A stretch of DNA of 64,000 bases. Origin: CBDDEC01 sp965198045. Its GTDB lineage: Bacteria > Chloroflexota > Dehalococcoidia > UBA2979. Under the pieces are notes generated by a model. That model saw only the letters and a program-made list of their open reading frames with translations, did not search any database and was not told the origin of the DNA. Of the stretch, positions 41,784 through 49,858 are shown piece after piece (the first letter of the stretch is position 1; each line of letters begins with the position of its first letter). A program made the translations under genes and the position numbers. The stretch covers positions 620,001-684,000 of the forward strand of contig CBDAOL010000012.1 of NCBI GenBank assembly GCA_965198045.1, written 5' to 3'.

Positions 41784-42767
41784 TCAGGCCTCGGCGGTCG
41801 TGGGCTCGCCGAGCAGTGCGTTGACGAAGGTGGCGGGCTCGAAGGGTGCGAGATCGCCCTCGTCCTGGCCCACGCCGACGAAGCGCACCGGCAGACCGAA
41901 CTCGCGAGCGATCGCGAAGACGATGCCGCCGCGCGCGGTGCCGTCGAGCTTGGTCAGCATCACGCTCGTCACGTGGGCAGCGTCGGCGAACGCGCTCGCC
42001 TGGGACAGCCCGTTCTGACCGGTCGTCGCGTCCAGGACCAGCAGCACCTCGTCCGGTCCGCGGCCGGCCTGGCGCTCGATCACGCGGTGCACCTTGGCCA
42101 GCTCGTCCATGAGGTTCTTCTTGGTCTGGAGACGACCGGCCGTGTCGATCAGCACCACGTCATGGCCGCGGGCGCGCGCCGCCTCGATGGCGTCGAACGC
42201 GACGGCGGCGGGATCGGCGCCCGCGCCCTGCGCTACGACATCGAAGCCGAGGCGGTCGCCCCAACCCTGCAGCTGCTCGATGGCGGCGGCGCGGAACGTG
42301 TCACCGGCGGCGCAGAGGACCGTCTGACCGTCCGCGATGTAGGCGTGAGCGAGGCGACCGATCGCGGTCGTCTTCCCGCTGCCGTTGACGCCGACCACGA
42401 GCACGATGGCTGGTCGTTCGGGCGTCGGAGCATCCTCGTCGAGGCCCCAGAGCCGGCCCGTTGGTTCCGTGAGCGGGTCCTCAAGGATCGCCACCAGCTC
42501 CTCGGCCAGGGCCTCGCGGACCTCGTCCGCGCGGTGTGGCGAGCGGGCGCGAACGCGGTCGAGCACTTCGAAGGTGGTCTCAACACCGGCGTCGGCGCCG
42601 ATCAGCACTTCCTCGAGCGACTCCCAGAGTTCGTCCGTGACGTCGCCACGCGAGAAGAGACCGCCGAGGCGGCCGAACATCGAGCTGCGGGTGCGTTCGA
42701 GGGCTCGCTCAGTCGCCTCGGCGGCCTCAGCCTCGTCCTCATCGCGTCGCCGTCCGAACAGTCGCAT
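41784..42767 (-). CDS. ftsY: Signal recognition particle receptor FtsY
   Basis: A 327-residue SRP GTPase. The short acidic N-terminal region (DEDEAEAAEATERAL) takes the place of the long A domain. The NG domain has VVGVNGSGKTTAIGRLA (G1), AAGDTFRAAAIEQL, VLIDTAGR (G3), LTKLDGTARGG (G4) and FVGVGQDEGDLAPF. It guides ribosome-SRP complexes to the membrane; the SRP RNA gene lies at 55951-56036 in this window. It is downstream of smc in the rnc-smc-ftsY order common in bacteria. Confidence 0.95.
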   Translation of the reverse strand: MRLFGRRRDEDEAEAAEATERALERTRSSMFGRLGGLFSRGDVTDELWESLEEVLIGADAGVETTFEVLDRVRARSPHRADEVREALAEELVAILEDPLTEPTGRLWGLDEDAPTPERPAIVLVVGVNGSGKTTAIGRLAHAYIADGQTVLCAAGDTFRAAAIEQLQGWGDRLGFDVVAQGAGADPAAVAFDAIEAARARGHDVVLIDTAGRLQTKKNLMDELAKVHRVIERQAGRGPDEVLLVLDATTGQNGLSQASAFADAAHVTSVMLTKLDGTARGGIVFAIAREFGLPVRFVGVGQDEGDLAPFEPATFVNALLGEPTTAEA

Positions 42768-42848
42768 AGCGTGCTCCCGGCCGTCGCTCGTGAGGAGCCG
42801 TCCCGGCCGTCGCTGTCACTCGCCGTGTGAGCGGTGGGTCCGTTCAGC

Positions 42849-45800
42849 TTACGACGCGCTCGGCAGCTCAGCGAGCTTGAGCGAGAGCACCGCCGAGGTG
42901 GAGTCCTCACCCATCGACACGCCATAGATCGCATCCGCCGCCTCGATGGTGCGGCGGTTGTGCGAGATCACGATGAACTGCGAACGGTCCTGCAGCTCCT
43001 GCAGCGTCATGACGAAGCGCCCGACGTTCGCTTCGTCCAGCGCGGCATCGACCTCGTCCAGGACGACCACGGGCGCCGGATTGACCGAGAGCAGCGCGAA
43101 CAGCAGCGCGACCGAGGTCATGGCGCGTTCGCCTCCGGAGAGGACGTTCAGGTTGGCGATTCGCTTACCGGGAGGCTGCGCGAAGATCTCGACGCCGGGC
43201 TCCGTGGGCTCCTCGTCGGCTTCGTCCTCCGCCGAGGTGTCGCGTGCGGCCTCGACGAGCCGCAGCTCCGCCTGCCCACCGCCGAAGAAGCGCGCGAAGT
43301 AGTCCTCGAAGCGCTCGTTGACGATGGCGAAGGTCTCGACGAAGCGCTTGCTGATGAGGCGTTTGAGGTCTCGGATCGCACTGCGCAGCTCGACCTCCGC
43401 GGCCTCGAGGTCGGCGATCTGGCCGGTCAGGAACTCGTGACGCTCGCGCTCCTCGCTCAGGTCCTCCAGGGCATCGACGTTGACGGGGCCGAGCGAGTGG
43501 ATCTTGCGCCTAAGCTCCGTGATGCGCGTTCGCAGCTCCTCGATGTCCAGCGTGGCGCCGCCGCGAACCGGCTCCGGCTCGCCGGTGGTCTCAACGGCCA
43601 CGGTCGCGAGGGCTCCTGCCTCGTCCGCCGATGTAGCGTCGTCGCCCGACTCATCGTCGTCGCGCTCAGCGGCGGGCTCGGGCGGGAGCGGGATGACGCT
43701 GCCGTCGGGCTGCACCTCCATGCGCTCCTGCGCGATCTCCTCGACGAGCGATTGCACGCGCTCCTGCCAGCGGCGTAGCTCGTTCTCGCTCTGCAGCAGC
43801 TCACGCTCGGCGGTGAGCTGGGCGGTCTGCGCGTCGCCACGGTGGGCGCTCAGCGAGCGCGACTCCTGCTCGACCTGCGAAAGCGCCGCGTGCGCCGGCC
43901 CCACGGCCTCCTGCGCAGCCGTGCGAGCGATGCGGTTGTTCGCGAGCTGGCCCCGGCGGTCCTGCAACGAGAGTTCCAGGTCTTCATGCTCCCGCTGGAG
44001 CGTGTCCAGCTGGGTGCGTCGCTCTTCGCGCTGGGCGACGAGGGTGCGTCGCTCTGCCTCGACGTCGGCGAGCGACTGGGTGGCGTTGGTCACGCGCTCC
44101 GCCGACACATCGCGCTCGGCGCCGACCGCGGTCGAGCGGTCGCGCAACTCGGTGATACGGGCGGCGACGATGATGAGCTCGCGCTCGGCGTTGCTCAAGC
44201 GCTGGCGGATCGCCGAGGCTGCCTGTTCCGAGTTCGCGTCTTCCTCGAGCGTGTGCTGGAGGCCGTTCGCCTCGGTCCGCAGTTCGCCCTCGCGGCGCTC
44301 GGCGGCGAGCAGCTGCGACTCGATCTCCCGTAGCGCCGCGGCGCTCTGCTCGGCTTCGGCGCTCGACGGGCCGAGGATGCCGCGGATGCGCTCTACCTCG
44401 GCCGTCGAGGCGGCCGCGCGGCCGCGCGCCGCCTCGACGGCCGCGAGCGCCGCCTCACGGTCCTCCGGTAGCGCTTCGAGCTCGCGGTGCAGGCTGAACT
44501 GCCCAACGGCGATCCCGCCGCTGCCGCCGTAGATGGCGCCGCCCGGCTGCATCAGCAGGCCGTCGCGGGTCACGACCGAGCCGAGGCCGCGCCGCAGCAT
44601 CTTGTCCGCGGTCGCCTCGTCCTCGACGACGATCACGCGGCCGAGCAGCGTGTCGATCAGCGGGCGGTAGCGCTGGTCGGTGCGCACGAGCTTCGCCGCG
44701 ATCCCGATCACCCCGCGCTCGTTGAAGAGGTTGAGCGGGTAGACGTGCGCGATCTCGTCCAGGGGGTAGACCATCGCCGACCCGGCGCCCTCCTCGCGCA
44801 GCCGCTGCACGACGGCGATCGCGTCCTCGCGGCGCTCCACGACGACGGCCGCTACGTGCTCGGCGAGCGCCGCCTCGATCGCTCGTTCGAGACCATCTGG
44901 CACGCGGATCAGGCGCGAGATCAGCCCGACGACGCCATGCAGCGCGAGCTCGGGGTCCGCGTCGTTCGCCGCGTCGAGGACGGCCTGCGAGGCGGTGATG
45001 CCGCTGGGCGCAGTCTCGGCCAGCCTTTCGAGCAGCGCGATCCGGTCGTCAATCAGCTGGAACTCTGCGTCGGCGTTCCGCTCTGCCTCGCTGGCCGCGG
45101 CCGCGGCCCGCTGCGCCTCGTCGATGGCGCGCTCGGCCCCGACGCGACGCTCGCGGGCGTTCGAGGCGCTCAGCTCAGTCGAGCGCTGCCGCTCGCGCAG
45201 GTCCGCGTTGGCCGCGCGCGCGCCGTCGAGCTCCGTCCGCAGCTCCGCGATGCGGTCGCGCGCCGCCGTCAGGCGGTCGCGACGCAGCGCCTCCTCGGCA
45301 GCGATCTCCTCGAGGCGGCGACGGGCGTCGTCGCGCTCCGCCTCGAGACGTGCGCGGCTCGCCTCGGCTTCGCTCAGCTCCCGCAGCGTCTCGCGTGCGC
45401 CGGCGTCCGCTTCGTCGAGCGCGGCGCGGTGGCGGTTGAGATCGGAGGTCGCTTCGGCGACACGGGCGGTCAGCGTTCCGAGCAATGCATCGATCGAGGA
45501 GTCGGCCTCATCTCCCTGAATCTCCGGCTCGGCGGCGAGCGCACGCTGCAGCTCCGCGCGGCGCTCGGCGATCAGTTCCAGCCGCTGCTCGGCCAGCGCC
45601 ACCGCCTGTTCGAGGCGTAGCCCCTCCTCGGCCAGTTCGCGTTCGTGTGATTGCGCCTGGTCCAGCGCCAGCCGCCGGTCGGTGGCGATACGTTCGAGAT
45701 CGCCCAGCCGCTGCTCGGCGACGCCGAGCTGCTTGCGGGTGTCGGCGAACGCCTGGCCGCGCTGGTCATGGGTGGCCTGCGCAGCGGTCTGGCCCTCCCG

Positions 45801-46511
45801 CGCGGCCCGCAGCTCATGCTCGAAGTAGACCTCGAGCGCGTCGGCCAGCTCGCTGGCCAGCTCCTGGTAGCGCTCCGCCCGGCGCGACTGCCGCGCGAGG
45901 GAGCGCAGTCGCGGCTCGACCTCCTGGATGAGCATGCGCACGTGGCCGAGGTTGTCGCGCGTCTGCGTGATGCGTCGTTCAGAGAGCGTCAGCTGGTGGC
46001 GGTGGCGGCGCACGTCGGCCGCCTCCTCGATCAGTTCGCGCCGCTCGCCGGGGCGCAGCGCCAGCACCTCGTCGACCAGTCCCTGCGACATGTGGGCATA
46101 GGAGTTCTGGCCGACCTGCGCACGCCGGAAGAGGTCGAGGACATCCGAGCGGCGCACGACCTGGTTGTTGATCAGGTACTCGTTGTCGCCGGAGCGGTGT
46201 GCGCGACGTGTGACTGACACCTCTTCGAAGTCGATCGGCATCCAGCCCTCGGAGTTGTCGAGGACGATCGAGACTTCGCCCATGCCGAGCTGGCGACGTC
46301 GATCCGAGCCGCTGAAAATGATGTCCTCGGTCTTGCGCGCGCGCAACTGTCGCGCGGACTGCTCGCCGAGCGCCCAACGGATGGCGTCCGCGACGTTCGA
46401 CTTGCCCGACCCGTTCGGCCCGGAGATCACCGTCAGCCCCGGGCCGAACTCGAAGATCTGCCGATCAGCGAAGGACTTGAACCCCTGAGTGTCGAGACGC
46501 CTGAGGTACAA
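42849..46511 (-). CDS. smc: Chromosome segregation ATPase Smc
   Basis: A 1220-residue condensin subunit. The N-terminal head has FKSFADRQIFEFGPGLTVISGPNGSGKSNVADAIRWALGEQS. Two long coiled coils rich in Glu, Arg and Ala flank a hinge at about 505-670 (LHGVVGLISRLIRVPDGLERAIEAAL). The C-terminal head has LNVLSGGERAMTSVALLFALL (signature) and VVLDEVDAALDEANVGRF (Walker B). An acidic insert (ERDDDESGDDATSADEAG) lies in the second coil near residue 950. It organises and segregates the chromosome with ScpA/B, which are not in the window. It starts 14 bp after rnc. Confidence 0.96.
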   Translation of the reverse strand: MYLRRLDTQGFKSFADRQIFEFGPGLTVISGPNGSGKSNVADAIRWALGEQSARQLRARKTEDIIFSGSDRRRQLGMGEVSIVLDNSEGWMPIDFEEVSVTRRAHRSGDNEYLINNQVVRRSDVLDLFRRAQVGQNSYAHMSQGLVDEVLALRPGERRELIEEAADVRRHRHQLTLSERRITQTRDNLGHVRMLIQEVEPRLRSLARQSRRAERYQELASELADALEVYFEHELRAAREGQTAAQATHDQRGQAFADTRKQLGVAEQRLGDLERIATDRRLALDQAQSHERELAEEGLRLEQAVALAEQRLELIAERRAELQRALAAEPEIQGDEADSSIDALLGTLTARVAEATSDLNRHRAALDEADAGARETLRELSEAEASRARLEAERDDARRRLEEIAAEEALRRDRLTAARDRIAELRTELDGARAANADLRERQRSTELSASNARERRVGAERAIDEAQRAAAAASEAERNADAEFQLIDDRIALLERLAETAPSGITASQAVLDAANDADPELALHGVVGLISRLIRVPDGLERAIEAALAEHVAAVVVERREDAIAVVQRLREEGAGSAMVYPLDEIAHVYPLNLFNERGVIGIAAKLVRTDQRYRPLIDTLLGRVIVVEDEATADKMLRRGLGSVVTRDGLLMQPGGAIYGGSGGIAVGQFSLHRELEALPEDREAALAAVEAARGRAAASTAEVERIRGILGPSSAEAEQSAAALREIESQLLAAERREGELRTEANGLQHTLEEDANSEQAASAIRQRLSNAERELIIVAARITELRDRSTAVGAERDVSAERVTNATQSLADVEAERRTLVAQREERRTQLDTLQREHEDLELSLQDRRGQLANNRIARTAAQEAVGPAHAALSQVEQESRSLSAHRGDAQTAQLTAERELLQSENELRRWQERVQSLVEEIAQERMEVQPDGSVIPLPPEPAAERDDDESGDDATSADEAGALATVAVETTGEPEPVRGGATLDIEELRTRITELRRKIHSLGPVNVDALEDLSEERERHEFLTGQIADLEAAEVELRSAIRDLKRLISKRFVETFAIVNERFEDYFARFFGGGQAELRLVEAARDTSAEDEADEEPTEPGVEIFAQPPGKRIANLNVLSGGERAMTSVALLFALLSVNPAPVVVLDEVDAALDEANVGRFVMTLQELQDRSQFIVISHNRRTIEAADAIYGVSMGEDSTSAVLSLKLAELPSAS

Positions 46512-46525
46512 CTCGGCCTCTTCCT

Positions 46526-47374
46526 TTACCCCGCCGGCTCGTCTGATGACCCGTCTGAGGCTGTCACACCATCCCGCGAGCGCACGACCTCCAGGGCCTG
46601 GCGCGCCGCCTCCTTCTCTGCCTGCTGCTTGCTGCTCCCGTTGCCGGTACCCAGCACCTCGCGACCGAGGCGCACCTCGACGGTGAAGGAGCGATCATGC
46701 TCCGGCCCGCTCTGGTCGATCAACACGTACTCGGGGCGGCGTTCGGTGGTCTGCGCCAGCTGCTGAAGCGCGCCCTTCGGGTTGAGGACATCGGGATCGC
46801 GCTCGAGTGCGTCGAACTCGTCGCCCAGCGTGCGTGCGACGAAGGCTCGGGCCGCCTCGAGGCCGGCGTCGAGGTAGACCGCGCCGACCGTCGCTTCGTA
46901 GACCCGCTCGAGGTTGCCCTCGCGTTCGCGGCCACCCGTCCGTTCTTCGCCCCGGCCGAGACGCAGCGCGGCGCCCAGTTCCAAGCGCTCGGAGACGCGC
47001 GCCAGCGTGGGACCGCAGACGAGCTGCGCGCGCCACTCGGTGAGCCGCCCTTCCTGGATCGACGGGAAGCGCTCGTAGAGCGCGTCGGCGACGACCGCGC
47101 CCAGCACGGCGTCGCCGAGGAACTCCATCCGCTCGTTCGTGTCTGTTGGGTCCTCGGGGTGCTCGTTGGCGTAGGAGGCGTGCGTCAGCGCCGTCAGGAG
47201 CAACTGGCGATCGTCGAAGCTGTGTTCGAGGAGTTGCTCCACGGGTGCGACGGCCGCGAGTGCCTCGGCAGGCACCTCGAGAGGCGGACCCTGGGCATCA
47301 GGGGCATTGGCAGGGGCACCCTCGGACGCACGTGCGCCACTCGGGTCGGGCGAGGGCTGGGACACGGCGACCAC
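46526..47374 (-). CDS. rnc: Ribonuclease III
   Basis: A 282-residue endonuclease for double-stranded RNA. The catalytic signature is NERMEFLGDAVLGAVVADALYERFP with further acidic residues in EATVGAVYLDAG. The dsRNA-binding domain follows (PKGALQQLAQTTERRPEYVLID and GNGSSKQQAEKEAARQALE). The first 50 residues are a disordered Pro/Ala-rich extension. The GTG at 47374 is chosen because GAGAGG lies 8 bp upstream; a longer frame to 47440 lacks this. A good sigma-70 type promoter lies at 47470-47498. It heads the rnc-smc-ftsY run. Confidence 0.93.
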   Translation of the reverse strand: MVAVSQPSPDPSGARASEGAPANAPDAQGPPLEVPAEALAAVAPVEQLLEHSFDDRQLLLTALTHASYANEHPEDPTDTNERMEFLGDAVLGAVVADALYERFPSIQEGRLTEWRAQLVCGPTLARVSERLELGAALRLGRGEERTGGREREGNLERVYEATVGAVYLDAGLEAARAFVARTLGDEFDALERDPDVLNPKGALQQLAQTTERRPEYVLIDQSGPEHDRSFTVEVRLGREVLGTGNGSSKQQAEKEAARQALEVVRSRDGVTASDGSSDEPAG

Positions 47375-47469
47375 GCCGAAGCCTCTCTCACCCTGCGCGC
47401 CCCGCCGCCGCGCACGATGTACTGTCCCGGTCGACGGCATGCTCTGGGGAGAGTCCGCCGGGTCTGTGC

Positions 47470-47498
47470 ATCGTAGAAACCGCGTGAGACAGTGTCAA
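47470..47498 (-). promoter_or_regulatory. Sigma-70 type promoter for rnc
   Basis: On the minus strand TTGACA (47493-47498) is separated by exactly 17 bp from TACGAT (47470-47475). The start of transcription would be near 47462, leaving a leader of about 90 bases before the rnc GTG. The -35 box overlaps the likely start codon of the divergent cca gene. Confidence 0.75.
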
Positions 47499-48739
47499 CA
47501 AACGAGCATGGGTATAGACGCCCGAGCATTACCGCTCTGCGCCGCGTGGCGACGGGCCCGCAGCGCCGTCTGCTCGAGATCGTCCAGAGTGTCGCGACTC
47601 GTCGAGGCCGCGACGTCTGGCTGGTCGGCGGGGCCGTGCGGGACGTCGCCCTGAGCCGCACGCCCACCGATCTCGACATCGCCCTCGACGGTTCCGCCCC
47701 CCTCTTCGCCCGCCGCGCGGCACGGGAACTGGCAGCGACGGTCGAGGTCAAGGCCGAGCCACGATTCGGCACCGCCTCGGTCACTCTCGCTGGCCCCGGT
47801 GGTCCGTCGAGACTCGACGTGGCGCAGCTGCGACGCGAGCGCTACCCGCGACCGGGCGCGCTGCCGGTGGTGCAGCTCGGTGCGACCCTCGAGGCGGACC
47901 TCGCGCGCCGGGACGTCACGGTCAACGCCGTCGCGCTCGCTCTCGTCGGTCGCGACCGCGGGCGGGTCGTCGATCCGTTCGACGGCCTGGGCGACCTGCG
48001 GCGCGGACGGCTGTGTGTGCTCCACTCCCGCTCGTTCCGGGACGATGCCACGCGCCTCTGGCGCAACGCACGCACCGCTGCCTCGGCGTCGCTGACGCCT
48101 GACGCGCAGTCGCTCGCGTGGACGGTCGAGGGTGCGCGCTACCTCGATGGGATCTCCGGCGAGCGGCTGTGGGCGGAGTTCGAACTGCTCGCCGATCATC
48201 CACGCGCTGCGCGTGCGGTCGAGCTGCTGGGCGCCTGGGGCGTGTTGCGCGCCACCCATGCCGCGTGGCGGCTCGCACCCGAGAGCCGGGCGGCGGTCGG
48301 TCGCTTGCGACGAGCGCCGGGCAGCGAAGTGTTCTCAGGGCTGCTGCTGGCGCCGCTGCAGCGACGTCGCGCGATCCTCGACCGCCTGCGCGCACCGGCC
48401 ACGGCACGCGCCGCCGTCGAGGGAACTCGGCGGCTGCTGCGTGCACGTGACGCCTCCGCAAAGACGCTGACGACACTCGAAGGCGCCTCCGGCGCGGCGC
48501 GCGAGGCAGCGCGACGGCTCGGCGGTGCGCACCAGCGGTCCGTACAGCGGGAGCTGCGCCGCTGGGAGCGGACGCGGCCGCATCTCGACGCGGCGACGCT
48601 GATGCGCCTCGGTGTGACCGAGGGCCCCGCTGTCGGCGCGTGGCTGCGCCGCTTGCGCCGCGCCCGCTACGACGGCACGCTGGAAGAGGCCGCCGCCGCG
48701 CGACGCCTCGTACGGTGCGAGCTCGAGGAGAGATCGTGA
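47492..48739 (+). CDS. cca: CCA tRNA nucleotidyltransferase / poly(A) polymerase family protein
   Basis: A 415-residue class II nucleotidyltransferase. VWLVGGAVRDVALSRTPTDLDIAL holds the GG and DxD metal motifs. RRDVTVNAVALAL is the family's RRD motif, and FRDDATRLWRNARTAASA marks the ATP/CTP-selecting region. The C-terminal half is Arg-rich and helical, for tRNA binding. It adds or repairs the 3' CCA of tRNAs. Start GTG 47492; an internal GTG at 47546 would drop 18 non-conserved residues and would free the rnc -35 box. Its TGA overlaps the next start by 4 bp (GTGA). Confidence 0.88.
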   Translation: MSTNEHGYRRPSITALRRVATGPQRRLLEIVQSVATRRGRDVWLVGGAVRDVALSRTPTDLDIALDGSAPLFARRAARELAATVEVKAEPRFGTASVTLAGPGGPSRLDVAQLRRERYPRPGALPVVQLGATLEADLARRDVTVNAVALALVGRDRGRVVDPFDGLGDLRRGRLCVLHSRSFRDDATRLWRNARTAASASLTPDAQSLAWTVEGARYLDGISGERLWAEFELLADHPRAARAVELLGAWGVLRATHAAWRLAPESRAAVGRLRRAPGSEVFSGLLLAPLQRRRAILDRLRAPATARAAVEGTRRLLRARDASAKTLTTLEGASGAAREAARRLGGAHQRSVQRELRRWERTRPHLDAATLMRLGVTEGPAVGAWLRRLRRARYDGTLEEAAAARRLVRCELEERS

Positions 48740-49056
48740 GCCAGCAGACCGCGTCCGAAGACCGTTGCGCGATCTGTGGCGAGCAGGCGGAGGCGGCGCT
48801 CCTGCAGGAGTGCTTCCACTGCGGGCGCACCTTCCACCTCAACCCATACAACAACCAGCCGGGCCAGGACTGCGGTGACGCGCTGATCGGCGAGAGTCTG
48901 GGGGTCCACTACCTCTGCGACATCTGCATCGAAGCCGCCAACAACGAGGCGAGCGGTGAGACCTCGTCGCCGGCCGCGACCGCCCCCTCCCCGCCGCCGC
49001 CCGCTCCGACCCGAGAGACGCCGAGGCGACGTTACCGGCGCCAGGATCCCTCGTGA
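48736..49056 (+). CDS. Small zinc-finger protein coupled to cca
   Basis: A 106-residue protein from the GTG 48736. Cysteine pairs CAIC, CFHCGRTFH, DCGDAL and LCDIC form a two-site zinc finger reminiscent of RING/LIM or PHD layouts, over residues 11-62. The remainder is a Pro/Ala/Ser-rich linker ending in basic residues (RRRYRRQ). A conserved-looking patch, HLNPYNNQPGQDCGD, lies inside the zinc module. Function unknown; protein or RNA binding is likely. It overlaps both cca and the next gene by GTGA junctions, so all three are translationally coupled. Confidence 0.75.
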   Translation: MSQQTASEDRCAICGEQAEAALLQECFHCGRTFHLNPYNNQPGQDCGDALIGESLGVHYLCDICIEAANNEASGETSSPAATAPSPPPPAPTRETPRRRYRRQDPS

Positions 49057-49361
49057 GTCGCCGCCGCCGTGGACGTCGTCCGAGCCCGCCGCCGGCGAGT
49101 GCGGCTGCGACGAAGCCGCCGCCACCGGCCCAGACACCCGTCGAGGGCTCCGGCGGACACTCGTGGCTGTTCGTGCTATTCATCGCCTTGACGGCGGCAT
49201 TGATCGCTCGTTATGTCGTGAGTGAGTTCCCGAGTGGGGCCCGCGACACGTTCGATCTGCTGCTCGCTGTCGGGTTCGCGTTCGTGCTGGCGGCGTCGTA
49301 TCGACGCTGGATGCGAGGCGTGATCCAGCGCCGTCGCGAGTCGGAGCAACGACGCCGCTAG
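49053..49361 (+). CDS. Small membrane protein coupled to the zinc-finger gene
   Basis: A 102-residue protein from the GTG 49053. A basic, Pro-rich N-terminus (SRRRRGRRPSPPPAS) leads to two membrane helices (HSWLFVLFIALTAALIARYVV and FDLLLAVGFAFVLAASYRRW) and a strongly basic tail (RRRESEQRRR). No family is recognised. It is the third member of the cca-coupled set and ends convergently against the GNAT gene, overlapping it by 4 bp. Confidence 0.7.
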   Translation: MSRRRRGRRPSPPPASAAATKPPPPAQTPVEGSGGHSWLFVLFIALTAALIARYVVSEFPSGARDTFDLLLAVGFAFVLAASYRRWMRGVIQRRRESEQRRR

Positions 49362-49858
49362 CCCGCCTCGACGACCCGTCGTGCGAACCACGTCGCGCCG
49401 ATCTCGGGCTGCTGCAGCAGCGGTGTGAATCCGCAGCGCAGCATCCAGTACAGCCCACGCCCGTTGGTGGCCGGCACGCGCACGTGGACTCGGGAGGCCG
49501 CGTCACGCAGCCAGCGGCGCTCGGCCGCCAGCAGCGCGCGGCTCCCGAACGCGTGGCCACGGTGATCGGGCGCGATCGCGAGCGCCAGCACGGTGACCCC
49601 GCCTGGCCCCGGCGCATCCGCCGCGGCGGCCAGCATGCCCACGGTCACGCCCGCGGCGCGGATCGCGAACGTCTGCGCGCCCTCGGGCGGGTCGACCACG
49701 CGATCGTCGAGGCCGCGTTCGATCCCATCGAGGAGCCCACGGCGGATGCCGTCGTCGGCGGCGAGTGCCGCGAAGTTGGCGTGGACGAGCGAGACGCCGA
49801 GGCCGCGCGTCCAGGTGCCGCTCGCGCGGCCGGGCCGTCCGCTCACGGCCGCAGCCAC
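49358..49858 (-). CDS. GNAT-family N-acetyltransferase
   Basis: A 166-residue protein with the GNAT acetyl-CoA site VLALAIAPDHRGHAFGSRALLAAE (Q/RxxGxG/A-like loop, here RGHAFG) and NGRGLYWMLRCGF near the end. The N-terminal part, SLVHANFAALAADDGIRRGL, is less conserved, as usual for substrate-binding regions. It transfers acetyl from acetyl-CoA to an unknown amine. The start overlaps the end of dinG by 16 bp, so they are cotranscribed. Confidence 0.8.
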   Translation of the reverse strand: MAAAVSGRPGRASGTWTRGLGVSLVHANFAALAADDGIRRGLLDGIERGLDDRVVDPPEGAQTFAIRAAGVTVGMLAAAADAPGPGGVTVLALAIAPDHRGHAFGSRALLAAERRWLRDAASRVHVRVPATNGRGLYWMLRCGFTPLLQQPEIGATWFARRVVEAG

